DNA of 64,000 bases from the NCBI RefSeq assembly GCF_016464305.1, contig NZ_JAEIOJ010000004.1:310001-374000 (forward strand), written 5' to 3'. A program made the translations under genes and the position numbers. Source of the stretch: Umezawaea beigongshangensis (GTDB lineage: Bacteria > Actinomycetota > Actinomycetes > Mycobacteriales > Pseudonocardiaceae). Positions 45,742 to 55,672 of this stretch are shown one piece after another. The stretch's first letter is position 1. Every line of letters begins with the position of its first letter. A model generated the notes under the pieces. It was not told the origin of the DNA, did no database searches, and saw only the letters and a list, made by a program, of their open reading frames with translations.

Positions 45742-46803
45742 TCAGGGCAGCGGCGGCAGCGCGTTCTCCGCCTCGGTGAAGCGGTCGAAGTCCACCGAGG
45801 AGTACTCGCGGAGCTTCGTCAGCCGGTGGAAGCCGTCGATCATGCGCACGGTGCCGGACTTGGAGCGCATCACGATCGACTGCGTCGTGCACCCGCCCGC
45901 CCGGTAGTGCACACCGCGCACCAGGTCGCCGTCGGTCACCCCGGTGGCGCAGAAGAACACGTTGTCGCCGCGCACGAGGTCGTCCGTGCCGAGCACCCGG
46001 TCCAGGTCGTGCCCGGCGTCGAGGGCCTTCTGCCGCTCCTCGTCGTCCTTCGGCCACAGCTTCGCCTGCATCGCGCCGCCCATGCACTTCAGCGCGGCGG
46101 CGGCGATGATGCCCTCCGGCGTGCCGCCGATGCCGATCAGCACGTCCACGCCGGTGCCGGGCCGCGCGGCCGAGATCGCGCCCGCCACGTCGCCGTCGGA
46201 GATGAAGTGGATGCGCGCACCGGCCTCGCGGATCTCGCCGACGAGCTTCTCGTGCCGCGGCCGGTCCAGCACGCACACCGTCACGTCGGACACGTCGCTG
46301 TGCTTGGCCTTCGCCACGCGGCGGAGGTTCTCCGCGATCGGCGCGGTGATGTCGATGACGTCCGCGGCCTCCGGCCCGACGGCCAGCTTCTCCATGTAGA
46401 ACACCGCAGACGGGTCGAACATGGCGCCGCGCTCGGCGACCGCCAGCACCGCCAGCGCGTTCGGCATCCCCTTGGCCATCAACGTGGTCCCGTCGACCGG
46501 GTCCACGGCGACGTCGCAGTCCGGGCCGTTCCCGTCGCCGACCCGCTCGCCGTTGAACAGCATCGGGGCCTCGTCCTTCTCGCCCTCGCCGATGACGACG
46601 ACGCCGCGCATCGAGACCGTGCCGATGAGCTTGCGCATCGCGTCGACTGCGGCCCCGTCACCGCCGTTCTTGTCACCGCGGCCGACCCAGCGACCGGCGG
46701 CCATCGCGGCGGCCTCGGTGACCCGCACCAGTTCCATCGCGAGGTTGCGGTCCGGGGGCTCGCGGCGGCTCCGGACGCTGCTGGTGGACGGGTTCGGGGT
46801 CAT
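45742..46803 (-). CDS. glpX: Class II fructose-1,6-bisphosphatase
   Basis: 353 residues from ATG at 46803. Metal-dependent, lithium-sensitive phosphatase fold: [14 protein letters not shown] and [16 protein letters not shown] bind metals, and [22 protein letters not shown] binds the sugar phosphate. It is the gluconeogenic FBPase of actinobacteria, which lack the class I enzyme. Located upstream of the protease gene and downstream of xseB on the same strand, as in mycobacteria (glpX near xseB and fum). Confidence 0.95.
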   Translation of the reverse strand: MTPNPSTSSVRSRREPPDRNLAMELVRVTEAAAMAAGRWVGRGDKNGGDGAAVDAMRKLIGTVSMRGVVVIGEGEKDEAPMLFNGERVGDGNGPDCDVAVDPVDGTTLMAKGMPNALAVLAVAERGAMFDPSAVFYMEKLAVGPEAADVIDITAPIAENLRRVAKAKHSDVSDVTVCVLDRPRHEKLVGEIREAGARIHFISDGDVAGAISAARPGTGVDVLIGIGGTPEGIIAAAALKCMGGAMQAKLWPKDDEERQKALDAGHDLDRVLGTDDLVRGDNVFFCATGVTDGDLVRGVHYRAGGCTTQSIVMRSKSGTVRMIDGFHRLTKLREYSSVDFDRFTEAENALPPLP

Positions 46804-46871
46804 CGTCGCGCTCCTCTGCGTGGTGCCGGGCGGTGCACCGATCCTCGCACGCGGAGGGGCTCGATCAGGGG

Positions 46872-47141
46872 TCAGCGCTTCCTTGAACGATCCTCTGCGA
46901 CGTTCCCCACGGCGTCGCCGCCGGACGCGTCGTCCGCGGACTCCTCCACGACGGCCAGCGCCGCGTCGATCCGCTCCCGCGCGCCGGCCAGGTGCCGCTC
47001 GCACGTCTTGGCCAGCGCCTCGCCGCGCTCCCACAGGGCGAGGGAGTCCTCCAGGGACAGTCCACCCGCTTCGAGCCTGCGCACCACGTCCACGAGTTCG
47101 TCGCGCGCGGCCTCGTAACCCGGCTCGGTCTGCTCACTCAC
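46872..47141 (-). CDS. xseB: Exodeoxyribonuclease VII small subunit
   Basis: 89 residues from GTG at 47141, overlapping the preceding stop as GTGA. The helical hairpin [44 protein letters not shown] is diagnostic of XseB. It forms the multi-subunit complex with XseA that degrades single-stranded DNA in either direction. The C-terminal 20 residues are a polar tail. An extra ORF separates it from xseA. Confidence 0.95.
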   Translation of the reverse strand: MSEQTEPGYEAARDELVDVVRRLEAGGLSLEDSLALWERGEALAKTCERHLAGARERIDAALAVVEESADDASGGDAVGNVAEDRSRKR

Positions 47142-47557
47142 GTGGTCGGGCTCTCCAATCGGTTCTGCACGTGCACCACGACGGTGGCCACGGCCTGGTC
47201 GTAGCCGATGAACGCCTCCGCGAACTCGGCCCCGTCACCCTCCCGCACGGCCTCGTCGATGCGCACCTCGGCCTCCCGCACGCGCTTGCGGTGCACCGAG
47301 CCGTGGCCGAGCCACCACCGGGTGCCCGCGTAGATCGACGCCGCCTCGGACAACCCGTGCAGGCGGGTGATCAGCGAGCTGCGGCTGTGCGAGTTGCAGC
47401 CCGCCAGCATCGCCGCCCAGCAGTCCGCGGCGGCCCGGTTGGCCTCGTCGGTCCGGCACATCACCGGGAACAGCGGATCGAGCGGGTCGTCGGCCGCCCG
47501 ACGCGTCGCCGCCGTCGTCAGCGGCAGGAACACGGGTTCACGCGCCAGGTGTGCCAC
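47138..47557 (-). CDS. Hypothetical protein between xseA and xseB
   Basis: 139 residues from GTG at 47557. It overlaps xseA by 20 bases and xseB by 4, so it is embedded in the exonuclease VII operon. Mostly helical, with [49 protein letters not shown] and an end [21 protein letters not shown]. Two Cys (MCRTDEA and AGCNSHS). No known domain is recognised and no catalytic motif stands out. The tight coupling suggests a role with exonuclease VII, or a lineage-specific insertion. Confidence 0.8.
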   Translation of the reverse strand: MAHLAREPVFLPLTTAATRRAADDPLDPLFPVMCRTDEANRAAADCWAAMLAGCNSHSRSSLITRLHGLSEAASIYAGTRWWLGHGSVHRKRVREAEVRIDEAVREGDGAEFAEAFIGYDQAVATVVVHVQNRLESPTT

Positions 47558-48833
47558 CGCTGTCTCCGTCCTGGCCCACGTGCTCGTCGTCGGGCCGCTC
47601 GCGCTCGCCGGTCGCGGTCACCCGGACCGCCCCGTCTGCGACGCGCACGCGCAGCCGAGTCCCCGGTGGCGCGTCGGCCACCGAGCGGAGCACGCCGTGC
47701 GCTCCGTCGGGGGTGATCCGCTGCACGACGGCGTACCCGCGGGCCAGAGTGGCGGCAGGGCCCAGGGTCGTCAAGCGCGCCGTCGTCGCGGTGAGTCCGG
47801 CCCGCTCGGTGCTCAGCGCGTTCAGCACCGCTCTGCGGGCCCGTTCGCGCAGCGCGTCCACTTTCTCCGCGCGCCGGTCGAGCGGGCCGTGCGGGTCCGC
47901 GAGCACCGGCCGCGTGCGCAGGGCGTCGAGCAGCTCGCGCTCCCGGTTCACCCAGCCGCGCAGCGCGCGACGGCCCCGGTCGCGCATCTGCCCGACCCGC
48001 TCGAACTCCTCGGCCACGTCCGGCACGACCCGCTTGCCCGCGTCGGTCGGCGTGGAGCAGCGGACGTCGGCCACGTGGTCCAGCAGCGGGGTGTCCGGCT
48101 CGTGCCCGATCGCCGACATCACCGGCGTGCGGCAGGACGCCACCGCCCGGCACAGCGCCTCGTCGGAGAACGGCAGCAGGTCCTCCACGCTGCCGCCGCC
48201 GCGGGCGATCACGATCACGTCCACCTCGGGGTCGCGCTCCAGGGTGGACAGCGCGGTGAGGATCTGCGGCACGGCCGACACGCCCTGCACCGCCACCGTG
48301 ATCACCCGGAAGCGGGCGCCCGGCCAGCGGTCGCGGGCGTTGGTCAGCACGTCCCGCTCCGCCGCCGACGCGCGGCCGGTGATCAGGCCGATCTTGTTCG
48401 GCAGGAACGGCGGGCGGCGCTTGCGCCTCGGGTCGAACAGGCCCTCGGCGTCGAGCAGCCTGCGCAGCCGCTCGATGCGCGCCAGCAGCTCGCCGACGCC
48501 GACGGTGCGGATCTCGTCCACCCGCAGGCTGAACGTGCCGCGACCGGCGAAGAACGTCGGCTTGCCGTGCACGACGACGCGGCTGCCGTCGGTCAGCGGT
48601 GGCTCCACGCCCCGCACCAGGCCCACCGGGCTGGTCAGCGTCATCGACATGTCGGCGGACGGGTCGCGCAGCGTGAGGAACGCCGTCGACGTGCCGGGGC
48701 GGGCCGACACCTGCGTGACCTGGCCCTCCACCCACACGGCGCCCAGCCGGTTGATCCACTCGGTGATCTTGCGCGCGACCGTGCGGACCGGCCACGGCTC
48801 GTCGGCGGACGAGGGCGCGTCGGACCTGGTCAC
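47538..48833 (-). CDS. xseA: Exodeoxyribonuclease VII large subunit
   Basis: 431 residues from GTG at 48833, which overlaps the previous stop as GTGA. The N-terminal OB-fold ([24 protein letters not shown]) binds ssDNA. The catalytic core has [44 protein letters not shown] and [29 protein letters not shown] coiled coil follows (residues 270-370), and the C-terminal [19 protein letters not shown] closes the family fold. It processes ssDNA ends with XseB. Confidence 0.95.
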   Translation of the reverse strand: MTRSDAPSSADEPWPVRTVARKITEWINRLGAVWVEGQVTQVSARPGTSTAFLTLRDPSADMSMTLTSPVGLVRGVEPPLTDGSRVVVHGKPTFFAGRGTFSLRVDEIRTVGVGELLARIERLRRLLDAEGLFDPRRKRRPPFLPNKIGLITGRASAAERDVLTNARDRWPGARFRVITVAVQGVSAVPQILTALSTLERDPEVDVIVIARGGGSVEDLLPFSDEALCRAVASCRTPVMSAIGHEPDTPLLDHVADVRCSTPTDAGKRVVPDVAEEFERVGQMRDRGRRALRGWVNRERELLDALRTRPVLADPHGPLDRRAEKVDALRERARRAVLNALSTERAGLTATTARLTTLGPAATLARGYAVVQRITPDGAHGVLRSVADAPPGTRLRVRVADGAVRVTATGERERPDDEHVGQDGDSGGTPGA

Positions 48834-49384
48834 GACTGCGGGGGCGGGTTCTGGACCCGCACGTTCGCGATGCGCCGCGACAGCATCCCGATGAACTCGG
48901 GCCGCGCGGCGTGCGAGCGCTCGAAGGCGAGCAGCTCCTCCAGCGACGTCTCCGACAGCGTCCGCAGGCGGGCGCGCAGCTGGGGCAGGCTGAGGTGGTC
49001 GTAGCCGGGCACCGAGACGGGAGCGTCGGGGACGACGGGCACAGGGGGCGCAGGAGGCGCAGCGGTGGTGCTCCCGGTGGTGTCGTCCCGCACCTCCTCC
49101 TCGATGGCCTCCTGCTCGTCCTGCCACGGGTCGGAGCCGGGCTCGTCCTCGTCGAACGTCGCCCACTCGGGCGTCTCCTCGACGGGGCGCAGCATCGCCA
49201 GCACGTCGTCGCCCTTGATCGCCAGCTCCGTCACCTGCTGCTGGAGACGCATGGAGAGCTGCAACGCCTCGCTGACGACCGTCACGGGCAGACCGGCGAG
49301 CTGCCGGGGCAGCTCGCGGGCCTGCTCCAGGGCGGTGGCCGCGAGCCCTGCTGCGATGCGGACGGGCAGCGGCAGTGGCTTCAT
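48830..49384 (-). CDS. Lipid-droplet-associated-type protein of the xseA locus
   Basis: 184 residues from ATG at 49384. The N-terminal amphipathic region ([55 protein letters not shown]) is the conserved part; a Pro/Ala-rich acidic linker (about 85-130) follows. The last 50 residues contain [45 protein letters not shown], a small helical domain. Its position upstream of xseA and divergent from ispH matches the mycobacterial neighbour annotated as a lipid-droplet-associated protein. Function unproven. Confidence 0.8.
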   Translation of the reverse strand: MKPLPLPVRIAAGLAATALEQARELPRQLAGLPVTVVSEALQLSMRLQQQVTELAIKGDDVLAMLRPVEETPEWATFDEDEPGSDPWQDEQEAIEEEVRDDTTGSTTAAPPAPPVPVVPDAPVSVPGYDHLSLPQLRARLRTLSETSLEELLAFERSHAARPEFIGMLSRRIANVRVQNPPPQS

Positions 49385-49481
49385 GGTGCTAAGCCTGCCG
49401 CACGCGGGCGCCGGATGCCCAGCCCCGCGGGCGTGAGCCACGGCATTCGGCGCGTCGCGCGCCCGCCCGTACTCTGGGACC

Positions 49482-50429
49482 ATGACCCGCAAGCGAGTGT
49501 TGTTGGCCAAGCCACGCGGTTACTGCGCTGGTGTGGACCGCGCGGTCGTCACCGTCGAGAAGGCCCTGGAGCAGTACGGGGCGCCGGTGTACGTGCGCAA
49601 GGAGATCGTCCACAACAAGCACGTGGTGGAAACCCTGACCGAGCGCGGGGCCGTGTTCGTGGACGAGACCGACGAGGTGCCGGAGGGCTCGCTCGTCGTG
49701 TTCTCCGCCCACGGCGTGTCCCCCGCGGTGCACGAGCAGGCGGAGGAGCGGCAGCTGCGCACGATCGACGCGACCTGCCCGCTCGTCACCAAGGTCCACA
49801 TGGAGGTCAAGCGCTTCGCGCGCGAGGACTACGACATCCTGCTCATCGGCCACGAGGGCCACGAGGAGGTCGAGGGCACCGCAGGTGAGGCCCCCGAGCG
49901 CGTGCAGCTCGTGGACACCGCCGAGGACGTCGACAAGGTCGAGGTCCGCGACCCCTCCAAGGTGATCTGGCTGTCGCAGACGACGCTGAGCGTCGACGAG
50001 ACGATGGTCAGGGTGAACCAGCTCAAGGGCCGCTTCCCCGAGTTGCAGGACCCGCCGAGCGACGACATCTGCTACGCCACCTCCAACCGGCAGGTCGCCG
50101 TGAAGACGATGGCGCCGGAGTGCGAGCTGGTGATCGTGGTCGGCTCGCAGAACTCGTCCAACTCCAAGCGGCTCGTCGAGGTGGCCGTCCAGGCGGGTGC
50201 GAACGCGTCGTACCTGGTGGACTACGCGAAGGAGATCGACGAGGCCTGGCTGGACGGCGTCACCACGGTCGGCGTGACCAGCGGCGCGTCCGTGCCGGAC
50301 ATCCTGGTCATGGGCGTCCTGGAGTACCTGGCGGAGCGCGGCTACGCCGACGTCGAGGAGATCACCACGGCCAACGAGAAGATCGCCTTCGCCCTCCCCC
50401 GCGAACTGCGCAAGGACCTGGTCCGCTAG
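49482..50429 (+). CDS. ispH: 4-Hydroxy-3-methylbut-2-enyl diphosphate reductase
   Basis: 315 residues from ATG at 49482. The three cluster-binding Cys are in [12 protein letters not shown] (about 13), [12 protein letters not shown] (about 104) and [12 protein letters not shown] (about 197); the catalytic Glu region is around [14 protein letters not shown]. It reduces HMBPP to IPP and DMAPP in the last step of the MEP isoprenoid pathway using a [4Fe-4S] cluster. The downstream repeat/hairpin ends transcription. Confidence 0.96.
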   Translation: MTRKRVLLAKPRGYCAGVDRAVVTVEKALEQYGAPVYVRKEIVHNKHVVETLTERGAVFVDETDEVPEGSLVVFSAHGVSPAVHEQAEERQLRTIDATCPLVTKVHMEVKRFAREDYDILLIGHEGHEEVEGTAGEAPERVQLVDTAEDVDKVEVRDPSKVIWLSQTTLSVDETMVRVNQLKGRFPELQDPPSDDICYATSNRQVAVKTMAPECELVIVVGSQNSSNSKRLVEVAVQAGANASYLVDYAKEIDEAWLDGVTTVGVTSGASVPDILVMGVLEYLAERGYADVEEITTANEKIAFALPRELRKDLVR

Positions 50430-50443
50430 TCCGAGAGCTGCCC

Positions 50444-50515
50444 GTTAGGGCACCCCGAGTGGAGCGTTCGGGCACCCCGAGTTGAGCGTTAGGGCACCCC
50501 GAGTTGAGCGTTCGG
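50444..50515. repeat. 22-bp intergenic tandem repeat (3.3 copies)
   Basis: Units gttNgggcaccccgagtNgagc start at 50444, 50466 and 50488, with the next beginning at 50510. The units alternate at position 4 (a/c). The same family lies at 20992-21051 near greA. Confidence 0.88.
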
Positions 50516-50522
50516 GGTGCCC
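50491..50522. terminator. Terminator hairpin built from the 22-bp repeat
   Basis: The last repeat unit pairs with its inverted copy: agggcaccccga (50491-50502) with tcggggtgccct (50511-50522), loop of 8. It lies between convergent genes ending at 50429 and 50534. Confidence 0.7.
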
Positions 50523-50533
50523 TGGACGCCGGG

Positions 50534-51307
50534 TCAGTCCTCGCGGGGACGGCGGCGCGGCTGCGCCGGACGGCTGCCACCGCGCCCCGGGGGCTCCTGG
50601 CGGGTGCGGCGCTCGCCGGCCGGGCGGCGCGACGTGCGCGGGCTGGGCGACTCCTCGTCCGCGGGACGAGCCGGACGGCGGCGCTCGGAGACGCTCCTGC
50701 GCTCGGCCGGGGCGTCCTCGTCGGCGACCGGACGGGTGGGACGGCGTCCCGCCGACGGGCGCTTGCGGGGACGTTCCTCCTCGTCGTCCGTCGCGCGGAC
50801 GCGCTTGCGGTCGGCCGCGGCCTCGCGCCGCTCGTCCTTCGTCACCCGGTTCGGGTCGCGCTGGAGGAAGACCCTGGCGGCACCGATCGCGACGGTGAAG
50901 ATCGTGGTCACGGCCATCGTGGGGAAGCCGTCGATGAGCGGCGTGCCCAGCGCCAGCGCGGCCGTGCCGAGCTTGCCCCCCAGCACGTCCTGGGTCAGCA
51001 GCACCACCAGCGGCACCACGATCGCGAGCACCAGCGGGGGCTGCACGACCGGACCGAACATGCTGCGCCTCTGCACCAGGCAGACGGCGGCCACGCAGCC
51101 GGTGAAGAACGTGATCGTGAACGTCCAGCCGACGGTCTTGGCGTCGCTGCCGACGTCGACGAGGGTGCCGACGATCGTGAGGGCGAACGCCCCCAGGACG
51201 GCGATCCACCACTTCAGACCGCGGAAGTCACCCGCGATGGCCCGGTCGTTCCAGCGGATCTCGGGCTCGCCGTCCAGATCGTCGCGACGGTCACGTGTGG
51301 CGGTCAC
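50534..51307 (-). CDS. DUF6542-type membrane protein with Arg/Pro-rich tail
   Basis: 257 residues from GTG at 51307. Residues 1-30 are polar (RDRRDDLDGEPEIRWNDRAI); four transmembrane helices follow (WWIAVLGAFALTIVGTLV, TFTITFFTGCVAAVCLV, PLVLAIVVPLVVLLTQDVL and GFPTMAVTTIFTVAIGAARVF). The last 100 residues are highly charged and low-complexity (RRPARPADEESPSPRTSRRPAG). The membrane core matches DUF6542 proteins found near ispH in actinobacteria. Unknown function; the basic tail could bind nucleic acid or envelope polymers. Confidence 0.8.
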   Translation of the reverse strand: MTATRDRRDDLDGEPEIRWNDRAIAGDFRGLKWWIAVLGAFALTIVGTLVDVGSDAKTVGWTFTITFFTGCVAAVCLVQRRSMFGPVVQPPLVLAIVVPLVVLLTQDVLGGKLGTAALALGTPLIDGFPTMAVTTIFTVAIGAARVFLQRDPNRVTKDERREAAADRKRVRATDDEEERPRKRPSAGRRPTRPVADEDAPAERRSVSERRRPARPADEESPSPRTSRRPAGERRTRQEPPGRGGSRPAQPRRRPRED

Positions 51308-51390
51308 GCAATCTCCTCGTCTCGCTCGGTCACGCGGCACACCGTAGCCGTTCCGCGTTGCGCTTCCGGCGCGTCGGACGCACGTCCGGG

Positions 51391-51424
51391 GGACGCTCCA
51401 CCGGGTGACAACCCGGTGGCGTCC
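51391..51424. other. Strong hairpin in the divergent DUF6542/sbcD gap
   Basis: Five bp (51391-51395 with 51420-51424), a 2-base bulge, then 9 bp (51398-51406 with 51411-51419) closed by a GACA loop. No gene ends here, so it is not an ordinary terminator. It may be part of a leader, an unannotated small RNA or a regulatory site. Confidence 0.4.
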
Positions 51425-51574
51425 CAGCGCCTCGTGCGTGGTCCGACAGCTTAGGGCCTGACGTCCGCGACGATCTGCGAGGTGGTCCTCCTCGTCGCAG
51501 GTCCGCACACGTGTTCGAGCGACACGCCGGGGAGGGTCACCGGCCCCCCGGCGCACGCCTCTAGGTTGTTCGCC

Positions 51575-52720
51575 ATGCGAGTGCTGCACACGTCCGACTG
51601 GCACGTGGGACGCACGTTCCACGGCCGAGACCTGCTGCACGAGCAGGAGGCGGTGCTCGGAGGTCTCGCGGACCTGGTCTCCGACGAGCGCGTGGACGTG
51701 GTGGCCGTCTCCGGCGACCTCTACGACCGGGCCGTCCCGTCCGGTGACGCCGTGCAGCTCTGCGAACGGGTGCTCAGCCGCATCCGGGCCGCGGGCGCGC
51801 GCATCGTCATCACCCCCGGCAACCACGACTCGGCGCCGCGCATCGGCGTGTTCGGGGCGTTCGCCGAGCACGGCGGCCTGCACCTGCGCACCACGATCGC
51901 CGACCTGCACCGGCCCGTCGTGCTGCCCGACGAGCACGGTCCCGTCGCGCTCTACGGCATCCCGTTCCTGGAGCCGGAGCCCGCGAAGCACGCGCTGGGC
52001 GTGCCGCGGGCCAGGGGGCACGAGGGCGTGCTGACCGAGGCGATGCGCCGGGTCCGCGCCGACCTCGCCGGACGTCCCGGCACCCGCTCGGTGGTCCTCG
52101 CGCACGCCTTCGTCACCGGCGGGGCCAGTTCCGACTCCGAGCGCACGATCGCCGTCGGCGGTGTGGAGACGGTGGGCGCGGACGTGTTCGGCGGCGTCGA
52201 CTACGTGGCGCTGGGGCACCTGCACGGCCCCCAGCGGCTCGCCGACGGCCTGCGCTACTCGGGCAGCCCGCTGGCCTACTCGTTCTCCGAGGCGCGGCAG
52301 CGCAAGTCCGTGTGGCTGGTCGACCTGGACCACGGCGGCCTCGCCGGGGTCGAGCGCCGCGACCTGCCCACGCCGCGCGAGCTGGCGACCGTGTCGGGGA
52401 AGCTCGCGGAACTGCTCGTCGACCCGGTCCACGCGCCGCTGGAGGACCGCTTCCTGTCCGTGGAGCTGACCGACCGGGTGCGTCCCAAGGACGCCCTGCG
52501 CGAACTGCAGAAGCGCTTCCCGCACGCGGTGCACGTGGAGTGGCGCCCGGAGGGCGGCCGTCCCGCCGGGATGACCTACGCCGAGCGGCTCGGGGGCCGC
52601 ACCGACGCGGAGATCGCCTGCTGCTTCGTGGACGACTGCCGCGGCGAGCCGCCCACCGGGAGCGAGGAGCGCCTGCTGGCGCGGGCGTTCGCCGCGGTGG
52701 CCGTGGAGAGGCGCGCGTGA
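51575..52720 (+). CDS. sbcD: DNA double-strand break nuclease subunit SbcD
   Basis: 381 residues from ATG at 51575. Mre11-type phosphoesterase motifs: HTSDWHVGRTFHGRDL, VAVSGDLYDRAVPSGDA, VITPGNHDSAPR, and VALGHLHGPQRL followed by RYSGSPLAYSFSEA. It supplies the Mn-dependent nuclease that opens hairpins and trims ends in complex with SbcC. A TAGGTT box nine bases before the ATG suggests a leaderless message. Its stop overlaps the sbcC start as GTGA. Confidence 0.95.
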   Translation: MRVLHTSDWHVGRTFHGRDLLHEQEAVLGGLADLVSDERVDVVAVSGDLYDRAVPSGDAVQLCERVLSRIRAAGARIVITPGNHDSAPRIGVFGAFAEHGGLHLRTTIADLHRPVVLPDEHGPVALYGIPFLEPEPAKHALGVPRARGHEGVLTEAMRRVRADLAGRPGTRSVVLAHAFVTGGASSDSERTIAVGGVETVGADVFGGVDYVALGHLHGPQRLADGLRYSGSPLAYSFSEARQRKSVWLVDLDHGGLAGVERRDLPTPRELATVSGKLAELLVDPVHAPLEDRFLSVELTDRVRPKDALRELQKRFPHAVHVEWRPEGGRPAGMTYAERLGGRTDAEIACCFVDDCRGEPPTGSEERLLARAFAAVAVERRA

Positions 52721-55653
52721 GACTGCACCGGCTGGAGCTGACCGCGTTCGGGCCCTACCCGACGCGCGAGGAGGTCGACTTCGACCTGCTCGGCGCGGAC
52801 GGGCTGTTCCTGCTGCACGGCGACACCGGCGCCGGCAAGACGACGCTGCTCGACGCCGTGGCGTTCGCCCTGTTCGGGAGGGTGCCCGGCGCGCGGGGCG
52901 ACGTGAAGAAGCTGCGCTGCGACTACGCCGGCCCCGACACGCGCACCGAGGTGACGCTGGAGTTCACCGTGCGCGGGCGGCGCGTGCGCATCGTGCGCAG
53001 CCCCGAGTACGAGCGGCCCAAGCGCCGCGGTGACGGGTCCACCACGCAGCAGGCGAAGGCGTCGCTGACCTGGCTGGCCGGCTGGGAGGGCGAGGGCGCG
53101 ACCCGCATCGACGAGGTCGCGCGCGAGGTCGAGCTGCTGCTGGGCATGACCCACGAGCAGTTCTTCCAGGTCGTGCTGCTGCCGCAGGGCGAGTTCGCGC
53201 GGTTCCTGCGGGCGGAGACGTCCGAACGGGAGAAGCTGCTGGAACGCCTCTTCGGCACCGAGCGGTTCCTGGACGTGGAGAGGTGGTTCCGCGACCGCCG
53301 CAAGGAGGCCCGCGACGCGCTGGAGGAGCAGCGGACCGGCATCCGGCTGCTGGTCAACCGGGTGGCGGAGGCCGCCCGCGAGGAGCCGCCGCAGGACGCG
53401 GCGGACGACGAGTGGCTCAGCGCCGTGCTCAAACGGCTGGACGAGGCCGGCCGCGAGGCGCAGGAGCGCGCGGAGCTGACGTCGGCCGAGCGGGCCCGTG
53501 CCGAGCAGGACCTGGCCGCCGCGCAGCGCCTCGCCGAGCGGGTGCGCCGCGTCCGCGCCGCCCGCCGGGAGCTGGCGGCGAGCGACGCGAGCAGGCCGGA
53601 GCGCGACCGGTGGGCGGCGGCGCGCACCGCGGCGCACCGCGCGTCGCCCGTCGTGGCGGCGCACGAGGCGAGCACCGAGCTGGCGCGGGCCGTCGCCGTC
53701 GCCGAGGGCGTCGAGACGGCGGCGGAGGCTGCCGTGGCCGCGCTCGGCCACACCGGCACCGACCTGCGGGGGGACTGCGAACGGGCGCGCGAGGAGGCCG
53801 GTGGGCTGGCCCAGCTCGCCGCGGAGGCCGAGCGGCAGCACGCCGACCAGCGGCGCGTCACCGCGCTGGAGCACGAGCGTCGTGACGCGGTGAAGCAGGC
53901 CGAGGAGCTGACCGCGCTGCGAGCGCCGCTGCCGGAGCGCATCGCCGGGCTGCGCGCCGAGCTGGGCCGCGGCAGCACCGCGGGCGGCCGTCTCGACGGG
54001 TTGACCGCCCGGTGCGCCGAGCTGCGCGCCCGGCTCGCCGACGCCGACGCGCTGCCCCTGCTCACCGTGCGCGCGGAGACCGCCCGCGACGCCCTGCGCC
54101 GGGCCGTGGACCAGCACCAGGCCGCCCGCGACCGGGTGCAGGACGTGCGGCAGCGCCGCCTCGACGGCATGGCCGCCGAGCTGGCCGGACGCCTCGGCGA
54201 CGGCGACGGGTGCCCGGTGTGCGGGTCGACCGAGCACCCGCGTCCCGCCGTGCCCGTGGCCGACGCCGTGGGGGAGGGCGACGAGGAGCGGGCCACCGCC
54301 GCCGAGCAGGGCGCGCTGGCCGCGCGCTCGGAGGCGGAGCGGGCCGTGCAGGACGCCGTGCGGCGGCAGGAGCAGGTCGCCGAACGGCTCGCCGGACGCG
54401 AGCACGCCGAGATCGCCCGCCTGCTGGCCGAGGCGGAGGCGGACCTGCGGGAGGCGACGGAGCTGGCCGCGCAGCACGAGCTGTACGCGACGCAGATCGC
54501 CGAGACGGAGCGGCGGTACGAGGACCTCACCGCGCGCGTCGTCGCCGCGGAACGGCGGGCGGCCGTCGCCGGCGGGACGATCACCGACCTCACCGCCGCC
54601 GTCGCCGCGCGCGCCGAGCGGCTCGACGCCGCCCGCGGCGAGCACCCCGACGTGCTCACCCGCCGCGCCCACCTGCTGGAGCTGGCGACGGCGCTGACGG
54701 CGCTCGCCGACGCGCGGCAGAGCGCGGCCGACGCGCGAGAACGCCTGGAGCGGCAGCGCGCGAGCACGGCCGACCGGGCGGCGGCGGCCGGTTTCGGCTC
54801 CGTCGCCGCCGCGCTCGCCGCCGCCCTGAGCGACGCCGCGCTGGCCGATCTCGACGCGCGGATCAGCCGCTGGGACAGCGCGCGGGCCCACGTGGAGACC
54901 GTGCTCGCCGAACCCGAGCTGGTCGGCGTGGACCCGGACGCCGACGTGGACCTCGCGGGCCCCGCCGAGACCGCGCGCCTGGCCGGTCTGGCCGCCGAGG
55001 AGGCGGCCGGCGAGCTCAACGTCACCCGGCAGGCGGACCGGCGCGTCGGCGAGCTGGCCGCGCAGCTGCGCGCCGCCCGTGCCGCCGCCGAACCGGCCGA
55101 AGCGGCGTTCGCCGAGCTGAGCGGCCTCACCGAGGTCGTCAGCGGCCTGGGGCAGAACACGAAGAAGATGACCCTGCGGTCCTACGTGCTCGCCGCGCGG
55201 CTGGAGGAGGTCGCCGTCGCGGCCAGCCAGCGGCTGCTCACGATGAGCCGGGGCCGCTACAGCTTCGTGCACTCCGACGCCGCGGGCGCGCGCGGAGCCC
55301 GCGGCGGGCTGAGCCTGGACGTGCTGGACGACTACTCCGGGCGGGAGCGGCCGGCGAAGACGCTGTCCGGCGGCGAGTCGTTCCTCGCGTCGCTGGCGCT
55401 GGCCCTGGGGCTCGCCGACGTCGTCGCCAACGAGACCGGTGGCGCGCTGCTGGACACCCTGTTCGTGGACGAGGGCTTCGGCACGCTCGACTCCGACACC
55501 CTCGACCTGGTCATGGACACCCTGGACGAACTGCGCGCCGGTGGCCGCGTCGTCGGCCTCGTCTCCCACGTGGAGGAGCTGCGCCAGCGCATCCCGACCC
55601 GGCTGCGCGTCCGCAGGGCCAGGACCGGCTCCACCCTGGAGCTGACCGCCTGA
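52717..55653 (+). CDS. sbcC: SbcC ATPase subunit of SbcCD
   Basis: 978 residues from GTG at 52717. The N-terminal ATPase half has the Walker A LLHGDTGAGKTTLLDAVAFAL (residues 27-47) and the Q-loop region FFQVVLLPQGEFARFL. Long coiled coils (about 200-850) are interrupted by the zinc hook GDGCPVCGSTEHPRP. The C-terminal half has the signature KTLSGGESFLASLALAL and Walker B LDTLFVDEGFGTLDSDTL. With SbcD it processes DNA ends and hairpins at stalled forks. Length is normal for the family. Confidence 0.96.
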   Translation: MRLHRLELTAFGPYPTREEVDFDLLGADGLFLLHGDTGAGKTTLLDAVAFALFGRVPGARGDVKKLRCDYAGPDTRTEVTLEFTVRGRRVRIVRSPEYERPKRRGDGSTTQQAKASLTWLAGWEGEGATRIDEVAREVELLLGMTHEQFFQVVLLPQGEFARFLRAETSEREKLLERLFGTERFLDVERWFRDRRKEARDALEEQRTGIRLLVNRVAEAAREEPPQDAADDEWLSAVLKRLDEAGREAQERAELTSAERARAEQDLAAAQRLAERVRRVRAARRELAASDASRPERDRWAAARTAAHRASPVVAAHEASTELARAVAVAEGVETAAEAAVAALGHTGTDLRGDCERAREEAGGLAQLAAEAERQHADQRRVTALEHERRDAVKQAEELTALRAPLPERIAGLRAELGRGSTAGGRLDGLTARCAELRARLADADALPLLTVRAETARDALRRAVDQHQAARDRVQDVRQRRLDGMAAELAGRLGDGDGCPVCGSTEHPRPAVPVADAVGEGDEERATAAEQGALAARSEAERAVQDAVRRQEQVAERLAGREHAEIARLLAEAEADLREATELAAQHELYATQIAETERRYEDLTARVVAAERRAAVAGGTITDLTAAVAARAERLDAARGEHPDVLTRRAHLLELATALTALADARQSAADARERLERQRASTADRAAAAGFGSVAAALAAALSDAALADLDARISRWDSARAHVETVLAEPELVGVDPDADVDLAGPAETARLAGLAAEEAAGELNVTRQADRRVGELAAQLRAARAAAEPAEAAFAELSGLTEVVSGLGQNTKKMTLRSYVLAARLEEVAVAASQRLLTMSRGRYSFVHSDAAGARGARGGLSLDVLDDYSGRERPAKTLSGGESFLASLALALGLADVVANETGGALLDTLFVDEGFGTLDSDTLDLVMDTLDELRAGGRVVGLVSHVEELRQRIPTRLRVRRARTGSTLELTA

Positions 55654-55672
55654 GCCCCCGGCCCGTCGTCGA

